From assembly GCA_027004335.1 (NCBI GenBank), contig JALTID010000210.1, positions 1 to 7,096 of the forward strand: 7,096 nucleotides of DNA. The letters are read 5' to 3'. The DNA comes from JALTID01 sp027004335 [NCBI: bacterium]. Lineage in GTDB: Bacteria; JALSQH01. Each line of letters begins with the position of its first letter. Position 1 is the first letter of the stretch. Positions 1-5,774 of the stretch are shown here, piece by piece. The notes beneath the pieces were generated by a model. The model worked only from the letters and a program-made list of their open reading frames with translations, did not search any database and was not told the origin of the DNA. A program made the position numbers and the translations under genes.

Positions 1-1353
1 TTAGAAAAATTAAAAGAAATAGTGGGGAAAAATTTTCCCTCTGCTTCTGTTGAGGATCTCTATCTTTACGGTAGAGATGGTGGTTCCACCCCACCCCGAG
101 AGGTTGATTTTGTAGTTGCTCCCGGTAGCGTGGAAGATGTACAGCAGATAGTTAAGTTTGCCTATAATGAAGGGATCCCCATTACTCCATCCGGGGCTGG
201 ATTAACTCTCAATGGTCTTACCCTTCCTCTTAAGGGGGGGATTGTACTTGATATGAGGAGGATGAACAGGATCATTGAAGTAAATAAGTTGGCAAGATAT
301 GTGGTGGTTGAATCTGGTGTTACCCAGGGGTTTCTCCTCTCCTATCTCAAAGAAAACTATCCTGAGCTGCAACATTCACTTCCTGAGGCACCCCCCGCTG
401 CTACAGTGGTTGGGAATCTTTTAATAAAGGGTCACGGCACCCAGGCTTTTTATGGAGAAAATTCCGATATGATAAATGGTCTTGAAGTGATCCTTCCTGA
501 TGGAGAAATAGTTTATACAGGCTCCAGATCAATCTCAGACTACTGGTTTACCAAGGGACCCCTCCCTGAGCTAACAGGATTGTTTATCTCCTGGTTTGGG
601 ACCACAGGCATTGTCACAAAGGCTTCTCTCAGACTCTTTCCAAGAACCAGGTTTAAAGATGCGGTACTTTTTGTAACAGATGACGCTGAGCTTCTTCCAC
701 CTCTAATATATGAGATCACATCTACAAGACTGTTTGACAACATTGGAATGCTTGGTCAGGATCTCCCTGAATATTTAAAGGGACATAAATTTGTAGCTGT
801 TATGATCTCAGGGAATTATGAGGAAGAGATAGAACTTAAAAAAAGAATTATCTCCTCTGTGGAAGAAAAAGTTGATGGAGTGACTCTTATCCAGCAGATA
901 CCTCCAAATATTGCTAAGAGATTTATGGAGGAACCTCCCTTTGCAGCAGTTGCCGCTGATTTTAGAAAGGGGGGTGGATTCCAGTACTGTGGTTCCATGA
1001 TACCACTTGAAAAAGTGCCAGAGGCGTGGGTTGAAGGGGAGAAGATCGCCCACAAATATAATTTTTATTTTTCATGTGCCAACCAGGTACTTGCCTATGG
1101 TCATGAAGTTATGTTTGGATTCAACTACTCCTTTAACAGGGCGGACAAAGATGAAATAGAGAGAGTAAGAAAAGCAATGAAGGAAACCAATGAACTTGTT
1201 GTTAAATTGGGGGGGATCCCATGGAAGGCTGATACTTACGGACAGAAACTCATCCTTGATAAGATGTACCCGGGGACAAAAAAGCTGATTGAGAAGATCA
1301 AAAAACTGCTTGATCCTGAGGGAATAATGAATCCCGGCAACTGGGAGAGTTAA
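1..1353 (+). CDS. FAD-linked oxidase/dehydrogenase subunit (VAO/PCMH superfamily), 5' end outside window
   Basis: This is probably the flavoprotein catalytic subunit of a cytoplasmic dehydrogenase that oxidises a small organic substrate and passes electrons to the Fe-S protein encoded 3 bases downstream. The reading frame is open to the first base of the window and the residues before the GTG at 22 (LEKLKEI) suit this family, so the true start is upstream. Numbering from nucleotide 1, the FAD-binding PCMH-type domain covers about residues 10-225. It has the phosphate-binding loop PSGAGLTLNG (63-72), followed by a typical LDMRRMNRI segment and the GVT...PEAPPAATVVGN stretch (to about 139). The C-terminal cap ends with the family signature LDPEGIMNPGNW (437-448). 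Where GlcD-like enzymes carry GEHGIG, this protein has GGIPWKADTYG (404-414). Parts of the middle also recall p-cresol methylhydroxylase/vanillyl-alcohol oxidase. The superfamily is confident; the substrate (lactate, glycolate or other) is unknown. Confidence 0.88.
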   Translation, partial: LEKLKEIVGKNFPSASVEDLYLYGRDGGSTPPREVDFVVAPGSVEDVQQIVKFAYNEGIPITPSGAGLTLNGLTLPLKGGIVLDMRRMNRIIEVNKLARYVVVESGVTQGFLLSYLKENYPELQHSLPEAPPAATVVGNLLIKGHGTQAFYGENSDMINGLEVILPDGEIVYTGSRSISDYWFTKGPLPELTGLFISWFGTTGIVTKASLRLFPRTRFKDAVLFVTDDAELLPPLIYEITSTRLFDNIGMLGQDLPEYLKGHKFVAVMISGNYEEEIELKKRIISSVEEKVDGVTLIQQIPPNIAKRFMEEPPFAAVAADFRKGGGFQYCGSMIPLEKVPEAWVEGEKIAHKYNFYFSCANQVLAYGHEVMFGFNYSFNRADKDEIERVRKAMKETNELVVKLGGIPWKADTYGQKLILDKMYPGTKKLIEKIKKLLDPEGIMNPGNWES

Positions 1354-1356
1354 TAT

Positions 1357-2523
1357 ATGGGCCTTGATGAATACAGAGAGATAATTCATAGATGTTTTCG
1401 TTGTGGTTTCTGCAAATTAACAACTGATTACAACTGGAGAGGCTTTAACTGTCCGGAGTATAATAAATTCAGACTTGAGAGTTACTCTCCAGGTGGTATG
1501 CTCTGGCTCTCCTATGCTGCTTTTGTAACTGGAGAATTAAAACCAGACAACCATCTTGCTGAGATTCTGTATTCCTGCTCCATGTGCAAAAACTGCGCCC
1601 AGAGTTGTAAATTTAAATTTGGTGATATGGTAACTGAGATGCTCCGAAAAACAAGAGAGGAAATTGTAGAAAAACACCCTGAATTGGTTCCTGCGGTGGT
1701 TCAAAAATTTTTAAAGAATGTTTATAGATATGGAAATCCATATGGTGTAAATTCCTCCGAATTTAAAAGCATAGAAAAGATTCCTGGTGTTGAAAGATAC
1801 AGTAATCAGGAGTACCTCCTCTATCTCTCCCCCATCTCCTACATTGAACCTTCTGCCTATGAATCTGCCCATTCTCTTGCTGAGGTTTTAGTGAAGCTAA
1901 AAATCTCCTTTGGAATTATAGGACCTGATGAGATCTGTGACGGGAATGAGGTTCTGATGTTAGGTGATTCAGCCCTTTTTGATTATGTGAAGGAGAAAAA
2001 TCTTGAACAATTCAAAAAAATGAATGTTAAAAAAATTATCACATTCTCCCCCCACAGCTACAATGCCATGAAAAACTACTATTCTATGGATGAAATAGAA
2101 GTATTTCATTATACTCAGATTATTTATGACTTTCTTAACAAAGGTAAAATTAAATTTAACAGGGGACTTAATAAAAGGATCACCTACCATGATCCCTGTT
2201 TTTTAGGAAGATACAACGGTATTTATGAAGAACCAAGGGAGATTTTAAGGTCAATTCCCGGTATAGATTTTGTTGAAATGCCGAGAAACAGAGAAAAGGC
2301 TTTTTGCTGTGGTGGTGGAGGTGGTAATTTTTATACTGATATGATTGGCCCTGGTGAAAATGCACCATCCAGAGTTAGAGTTAGAGAAGCTGAGGAAACC
2401 GGTGCGGAAATTATTGCTGTTGCATGTCCTGTATGTAAGTTAATGCTGGAAAACGGGGCGCAGGGAGAAGATTCAAAATTAGAAATTAAAGATATATCAG
2501 CTATCCTTCTTGAACTCCTTTGA
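1357..2523 (+). CDS. Fe-S / CCG-domain electron-transfer protein, GlcF/HdrD-like
   Basis: This is the likely electron-accepting partner of the preceding flavoprotein, 388 residues, soluble. The N-terminal third resembles a two-cluster ferredoxin: C13-x2-C16-x2-C19 with C32-P, then C74-x2-C77-x2-C80-x3-C84. These would bind two [4Fe-4S] clusters. The rest has the layout of two cysteine-rich CCG domains. The second is intact: HDPC (C281), CCGGGGG (C317, C318) and CPVC (C357, C360). The first is degenerate: the expected cysteines are replaced in SPIS (158-161), EICDG (only C194 remains) and SPHSY (231-235). The fold is still recognisable there (FGIIGPDE, VKKIITFSPHSYN). The start is the ATG 3 bases after the upstream stop, with GGGAGAG at 1343-1349, 7 bases away. 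The gene is cotranscribed with the flavoprotein, and its last 27 bases overlap the opposing tetR-type gene. The partner role is inferred from GlcD/GlcF-type operons. Confidence 0.88.
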   Translation: MGLDEYREIIHRCFRCGFCKLTTDYNWRGFNCPEYNKFRLESYSPGGMLWLSYAAFVTGELKPDNHLAEILYSCSMCKNCAQSCKFKFGDMVTEMLRKTREEIVEKHPELVPAVVQKFLKNVYRYGNPYGVNSSEFKSIEKIPGVERYSNQEYLLYLSPISYIEPSAYESAHSLAEVLVKLKISFGIIGPDEICDGNEVLMLGDSALFDYVKEKNLEQFKKMNVKKIITFSPHSYNAMKNYYSMDEIEVFHYTQIIYDFLNKGKIKFNRGLNKRITYHDPCFLGRYNGIYEEPREILRSIPGIDFVEMPRNREKAFCCGGGGGNFYTDMIGPGENAPSRVRVREAEETGAEIIAVACPVCKLMLENGAQGEDSKLEIKDISAILLELL

Positions 2524-3174
2524 ATATTTCTTACTTAGACTTTCCATTTTTTCTCTAAACTCGTTGAATGCCTCAATTCTTATTTTCATTATTGTGTCCA
2601 GAGGCTGGTTCTCTAGTTCACTTAGTATCCCGTAATTGTAAAGGCTGACGATACCATGCAGTGTGCTCCAGAGGCGGATTAAATTTATTCTTGCTTCCTG
2701 CTCAGGGGTGCCCGAAAAGGCTTCTCTGAGAAGTTTTAATATAAAATTAAACACCTTCAGACCTGTTTTTTTACTTTCTGATGCCAGTTTTTCCGCGTCT
2801 GTTCCTACAAAATCTGTATACCTCGGGGCAGAAGTCATGAGCATCACTTCATAGTAGTTTTTGTTTTTTATTGCAAAATTTATGTATGCTTCCCCTACAT
2901 TTAAGAGTTTTTCAAGGGGGGTTTTCCCGGAAAGAGTTAAAGAAGATAAAGCGGAATAGAGTTTTTCAAAAGCCCTTTTTAACAGGGTAAGATAAAGTGC
3001 ATCTTTACTCGGAAAATAATTGTAAAGATTTGCTGCAGTCATACCTGTTCTCTTGGCAATATTTCTCATACTCAGATTTGCATAACCTTCCCTTGTTATT
3101 ACATCAAGGGCTGCAGCAAGAATTTTTTCTTTTACCTGTTCAATTTCTTCCGGGGTTCTTGGTAACTTTGCCAT
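2497..3174 (-). CDS. TetR/AcrR-family transcriptional regulator
   Basis: This is a 225-residue DNA-binding repressor. The N-terminal TetR domain is clear. A first helix (about 11-29, [14 protein letters not shown]) is followed by the helix-turn-helix at about 34-53 ([21 protein letters not shown]) and the usual [12 protein letters not shown] continuation. The C-terminal ligand and dimerisation region (about 70-225) is all-helical and too divergent for me to name a ligand. I chose the ATG at 3174 because GAGGGG lies 8 bases upstream; a TTG six codons earlier overlaps that ribosome-binding site. The gene is convergent with the Fe-S gene and overlaps its end by 27 bases. It is divergent from the S6-S18/L9/DnaB operon. 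It has its own strong promoter, with an inverted repeat over the -10 box that would fit autoregulation. The flavoprotein operon is a possible target, but its promoter is outside the window. Confidence 0.9.
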   Translation of the reverse strand: MAKLPRTPEEIEQVKEKILAAALDVITREGYANLSMRNIAKRTGMTAANLYNYFPSKDALYLTLLKRAFEKLYSALSSLTLSGKTPLEKLLNVGEAYINFAIKNKNYYEVMLMTSAPRYTDFVGTDAEKLASESKKTGLKVFNFILKLLREAFSGTPEQEARINLIRLWSTLHGIVSLYNYGILSELENQPLDTIMKIRIEAFNEFREKMESLSKKYSKEFKKDS

Positions 3175-3182
3175 CTCTTCAT

Positions 3183-3188
3183 CCCCTC
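3183..3188 (-). promoter_or_regulatory. Ribosome-binding site deciding the tetR-type start
   Basis: Read on the - strand this is GAGGGG, 8 bases before the ATG at 3174-3172. The longer reading from TTG at 3192-3190 would start just before this site and has no comparable purine-rich site upstream, so the ATG is preferred. Confidence 0.7.
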
Positions 3189-3208
3189 TCAAGAATTTGT
3201 AGTATTAA

Positions 3209-3231
3209 ACCTATTTATATTTATAATTGGT
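3209..3231. promoter_or_regulatory. Imperfect inverted repeat, candidate TetR operator
   Basis: A 23-bp imperfect palindrome with half-sites ACCTATT and AATTGGT; 7 of 11 half-site positions are symmetric around the central base. It covers the -10 box of the repressor's own promoter, where an autorepressor would be expected to bind. Part of the symmetry may simply come from the AT-rich -10 region, so this is a suggestion rather than a demonstrated operator. Confidence 0.35.
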
Positions 3232-3242
3232 AAGAATGTCAA
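3214..3242 (-). promoter_or_regulatory. Sigma-70-type promoter of the tetR-type gene
   Basis: On the - strand there is a perfect -35 box TTGACA (3242-3237), a 17-base spacer and a -10 box TATAAA (3219-3214). Transcription would begin near 3207, giving a leader of about 33 bases before the ATG at 3174. Box quality and spacing are close to consensus. Confidence 0.75.
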
Positions 3243-3259
3243 GGGTAAGACTTTATTAT

Positions 3260-3287
3260 TTGATTTTATTTTTGTGAAATATATAAT
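3260..3287 (+). promoter_or_regulatory. Sigma-70-type promoter of the S6-S18/L9/DnaB operon
   Basis: TTGATT (3260-3265), a 16-base spacer and a perfect TATAAT (3282-3287) predict a transcription start near 3294. The -35 box lies 17 bases from the -35 box of the divergent repressor promoter, so the two promoters sit back to back. This position also rules out the ATG at 3274 as the operon's first start, since that ATG lies before the -10 box. Confidence 0.72.
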
Positions 3288-3296
3288 AATGCTAAA

Positions 3297-3344
3297 CTCC
3301 TTGCTCTTCCTTCAAGAGGGAGGGCTAAAAAACCATGAGGAGGT
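3297..3344 (+). promoter_or_regulatory. Structured mRNA leader of the ribosomal-protein operon
   Basis: Two nested pairings can be drawn in the short leader. A hairpin at 3303-3325 pairs GCUCUUCC with GGGAGGGC in 8 base pairs (two of them G-U) around a 7-base loop. Enclosing it, CUCCUU (3297-3302) can pair with GAGGAG (3337-3342), which is the Shine-Dalgarno core of the S6-S18 gene. This would hide the ribosome-binding site and allow translational control. Bacterial rpsF leaders are known to bind the S6:S18 dimer in many phyla, but I do not see the CCG element of that motif here. The pairing is seen in the sequence; regulation is inferred. Confidence 0.45.
3337..3344 (+). promoter_or_regulatory. 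Shine-Dalgarno site deciding the S6-S18 start
   Basis: GAGGAGGT ends 4 bases before the ATG at 3349, and the same motif precedes L9. It fixes the start at 3349, where the protein begins [10 protein letters not shown] as normal S6 does, rather than at the in-frame ATG 25 codons upstream. Confidence 0.85.
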
Positions 3345-3348
3345 GCTT

Positions 3349-3930
3349 ATGAGAGTCTATGAGACTATTTTTATTCTTGGTGAAAAGTTAGAGGATCCAC
3401 AGATTTCAGAGGAAATTGAAAAATATCGCAAACTCATTGAAGAAAGTGGTGGTGACATAATTTCTGTGGATAACTGGGGTAAAAGAACCCTCGCTTATGA
3501 GATTCAGAAAAATAGAAGAGGGACTTATGTTCTTATAAAATTTCAGGGGGAGGGAGACATCATTAAGAAGCTTGAGAGAAGATTTAGACTTGACGAACAT
3601 GTTATTAGATTTTTTACTGCAAAGGTTGAGCAGAAAAAGGAAGGGAAAAAGAGGACCAGAAGATCCGGGCAGAATGGAGAGTATAGAAGAGGAAGGAAGA
3701 AATATGGAAGGTTCTGCGAAGATGGAGTTGAGATTGATTATAAAAATCCTCGTTTACTCAGAGATTATATTACAGAAAGAGGAAAAATTCTTCCAAGAAG
3801 AGTTACCGGTACATGCGCAAAACATCAGAGGCAACTCACCGTTGCGATAAAGCGGGCAAGAGTTTTGGCATTAATACCATTTACAACTGTGACAAAGAAG
3901 ATTATAATTTTACCAAAGGATTTGAAATAA
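3349..3930 (+). CDS. rpsF-rpsR: Fused ribosomal proteins S6 and S18 in one reading frame
   Basis: This is a single 193-residue frame carrying two small-subunit proteins that are normally separate and that bind each other on the 30S platform. S6 spans residues 1-94: beta strand [19 protein letters not shown] at 43-54 and [15 protein letters not shown] at 75-89. A basic linker (about 95-112) follows. S18 spans about 113-178 and includes [19 protein letters not shown] (143-161) and [14 protein letters not shown] tail of about 15 residues (179-193) extends past the usual S18 end. Of the S18 cysteines, C123 and C156 remain, while the position two to three residues before C123 is Gly120 rather than Cys. 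No ATG, GTG or TTG occurs in frame between the S6 core and the S18 body, so S18 cannot be started separately in this frame. Its neighbour is rplI, 19 bases downstream; ssb is absent. The alternative is a 2-base insertion error at 3677-3681. Confidence 0.88.
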   Translation: MRVYETIFILGEKLEDPQISEEIEKYRKLIEESGGDIISVDNWGKRTLAYEIQKNRRGTYVLIKFQGEGDIIKKLERRFRLDEHVIRFFTAKVEQKKEGKKRTRRSGQNGEYRRGRKKYGRFCEDGVEIDYKNPRLLRDYITERGKILPRRVTGTCAKHQRQLTVAIKRARVLALIPFTTVTKKIIILPKDLK

Positions 3931-3936
3931 AATAGC

Positions 3937-3944
3937 GAGGAGGT
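3937..3944 (+). promoter_or_regulatory. Ribosome-binding site of rplI
   Basis: GAGGAGGT, 5 bases before the ATG at 3950. It is the same strong site as in front of the S6-S18 gene and sits inside the 19-base gap between the two genes. Confidence 0.8.
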
Positions 3945-3949
3945 AGGTA

Positions 3950-4411
3950 ATGGAGGTGATTCTCCTAGAAGATGTGGAAAAATTGGGGAAAATAGGAGAT
4001 GTTGTTAAGGTTGCTGATGGCTACGCAAGGAATTATCTTATCCCCAAAAAGTTAGCGGTAAAGGCAGATCCCAGAAGAGTGAAAGAGTTTGAGCATAAAA
4101 AGAGAATGGTCCAGAGAAAGATTGAAAAGAAAAAGAAGATGATGGAATCTCTTGCAGAAAAACTTTCTGGGGTTAAACTAACCTTCCATAGGAAAATAGT
4201 TGAAGGAGAGGAAAGCAAGATATATGGCTCTGTTACGATTAATGACCTTCTTACCGCTCTTCAAAATGAAGGAATAGAAGTTCCCAAGAATAGTGTAGAG
4301 TTGGAAAAGCCGTTAAAGCAGTTAGGTGTCTTCACTGTGCATGTGAAGCTGGATCTGGGGATAAAAAGTGAGGTACAGGTGGAGATAATGCCTGAAGATG
4401 AAAATAAGTGA
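3950..4411 (+). CDS. rplI: 50S ribosomal protein L9
   Basis: L9 binds 23S rRNA near the base of the L1 stalk and helps maintain reading-frame fidelity. The protein has 153 residues, the usual length (about 150). The N-terminal rRNA-binding domain is textbook: MEVILLEDVEKLGKIGD then VVKVADGYARNYLIPKKLA (18-36). It is followed by the long, lysine-rich connecting helix (about 40-75, EFEHKKRMVQRKIEKKKK) and the C-terminal domain (about 76-150) with GSVTINDLLTAL and IEVPKNSVELEKPLKQLGVF. The gene lies 19 bases after the S6-S18 stop and its last 14 bases overlap the start of dnaB. Nothing is unusual in the protein. Confidence 0.97.
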   Translation: MEVILLEDVEKLGKIGDVVKVADGYARNYLIPKKLAVKADPRRVKEFEHKKRMVQRKIEKKKKMMESLAEKLSGVKLTFHRKIVEGEESKIYGSVTINDLLTALQNEGIEVPKNSVELEKPLKQLGVFTVHVKLDLGIKSEVQVEIMPEDENK

Positions 4412-5774
4412 AGATATAGGGGGAAAAGTACCCCCTCAAAATCTGGAGGCGGAAGAGTATTTACTTGGGAGTTTGCTTCTTGATAATTCTCTTGTTGATT
4501 CAGTGGCTGGTGTAGTATCTGAAAAAGATTTTTACAAACCTGCTCATGGGGTGATTTTTCGGCATATGCTACTATTACGGGATAGGGGTGACCCCATTGA
4601 TGTAGTCACTTTAACTGAATCACTTACAAAATCGGGGGAAATAGAACTCACCGGTGGAGCATCATATATTGCTTCTCTTGCGGATGTTGCTCCATTGGCT
4701 TCTCATGCTGAAGATTATGCAAGAATTGTTAAAGAAAAATCTGTTTTGAGAATGTTGATTCGTGAAGCAACGAGGATTGTTGATGAGGCATACATGCCGG
4801 AGAAGGATGTTGAAACATTTTTTGGTGAGGTGGAGAAGAGGATCTTTGAGATATTAGAAAGCGGTCAGCCAGAAGTCCTTGTTCCAATAAGGGATGCTCT
4901 TGAAGAGGTAATGGGAATACTTGAAGAACTCTCCTCCTCCCCCTATGCAAGGATTGGAATATCCACAGGGTTTGAAGATCTTGATAATATTATATATGGT
5001 TTGCTGCCCGGCAACTTTATTATCCTTGCTGCCCGACCCTCTAAGGGTAAGACTTCTTTTGCTTTAAATATAGCAACCAATGTTGCGATGAAGGGCTTTC
5101 CTGTGCTTTTCATTTCCATGGAGATGCAGGTTAGAGAATTAATTAACAGAATGCTCTCTTCAATGTCTGGAGTTCCCCTTGATATTATAATTAAAGGACT
5201 TTTTGGTCAGAGTGGCATGTTGAAAATTTACAAGGCTTATGAGAGCTTGAAGGATCTTGATATTAAATTTGATACCTCTTCAAGAACTCTTTATGATGTT
5301 AGGACCAAGATAAGAAAATTTGTTAATGAAAATTATAGAAAGTATAAGGATAAGAATAAATTAGGGCTTGTGATTATAGATTATATTCAATTGATGACCT
5401 CTGGAGGTAGAAGTGAGAGAAGAGAATTAGATGTAGCAGAAGTATCCAGAGGATTAAAAAATATTGCCAGTGATCTTAATATCCCTGTTTTTGCTCTTTC
5501 TCAATTGAATAGAGAGGTGGAAAAAAGAGAAAGAGTGGAGCCGCGGTTATCAGATCTCAGGGAATCTGGCGCTCTTGAACAGGATGCTGATCTTATAATG
5601 TTTATTTATGATCCTGATGAACTGAAAAAGAAAAAAGATGAAGCGGTACGGAAACAATCACGGGATTTTCAAAGATTGATTGTTAAGGTAGCCAAACAGC
5701 GAAATGGTATGTTGGGATCTGTAGAATTCCAGTTTTATAAAAGATTGACACTTTTTAGAGAAGTAACTATTTAG
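4398..5774 (+). CDS. dnaB: Replicative DNA helicase DnaB
   Basis: This is the hexameric helicase that unwinds the replication fork; 458 residues, normal length. The N-terminal primase-interacting domain starts with KVPPQNLEAEEYLLGSLLLD (residues 10-29). A linker follows, then the RecA-like motor from about residue 185. Walker A is ARPSKGKT (212-219), with Lys216 where many DnaB proteins have Met. Walker B is LVIIDYIQLM (324-333, Asp328), the H4 region is FALSQLNREVEKR (365-377), and the arginine-finger region is RLSDLRESGALEQDAD (383-398). The end has the usual VAKQRNGMLGSVEFQF. There is no intein. The start ATG lies inside the end of rplI (14-base overlap) with only a weak ribosome-binding site, and a stop lies four codons upstream in frame, so translation probably depends on coupling to L9. 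The stop overlaps the stop of the opposing gene by 4 bases. Confidence 0.97.
   Translation: MKISEDIGGKVPPQNLEAEEYLLGSLLLDNSLVDSVAGVVSEKDFYKPAHGVIFRHMLLLRDRGDPIDVVTLTESLTKSGEIELTGGASYIASLADVAPLASHAEDYARIVKEKSVLRMLIREATRIVDEAYMPEKDVETFFGEVEKRIFEILESGQPEVLVPIRDALEEVMGILEELSSSPYARIGISTGFEDLDNIIYGLLPGNFIILAARPSKGKTSFALNIATNVAMKGFPVLFISMEMQVRELINRMLSSMSGVPLDIIIKGLFGQSGMLKIYKAYESLKDLDIKFDTSSRTLYDVRTKIRKFVNENYRKYKDKNKLGLVIIDYIQLMTSGGRSERRELDVAEVSRGLKNIASDLNIPVFALSQLNREVEKRERVEPRLSDLRESGALEQDADLIMFIYDPDELKKKKDEAVRKQSRDFQRLIVKVAKQRNGMLGSVEFQFYKRLTLFREVTI

Noticed and set aside
22-24. GTG as the start of the flavoprotein
   Set aside because: The frame is open back to base 1 with family-like residues before it and there is no clear ribosome-binding site, so the gene starts outside the window.
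808-1055. Antisense frames inside the flavoprotein gene
   Set aside because: They are low-complexity translations without motifs or ribosome-binding sites, shadows of a well-supported gene.
2369-2388. Short direct repeat of GTTAGA within the Fe-S gene
   Set aside because: Only two tandem copies within coding sequence, encoding a normal RVRVREAEE helix; likely chance.
3190-3192. TTG as the start of the TetR-type regulator
   Set aside because: The GAGGGG ribosome-binding site lies downstream of it and is spaced correctly for the ATG at 3174.
3274-3276. ATG as the start of the S6-S18 gene
   Set aside because: It lies before the predicted -10 box and has no ribosome-binding site. The ATG at 3349 has GAGGAGGT and gives the normal S6 N-terminus.
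3572-3850. Overlapping 92-codon frame across the S6-S18 join
   Set aside because: It is in a different frame from both ribosomal proteins and its translation has no S18 or other recognisable features. It does contain the ATG at 3674 discussed as the possible former S18 start.
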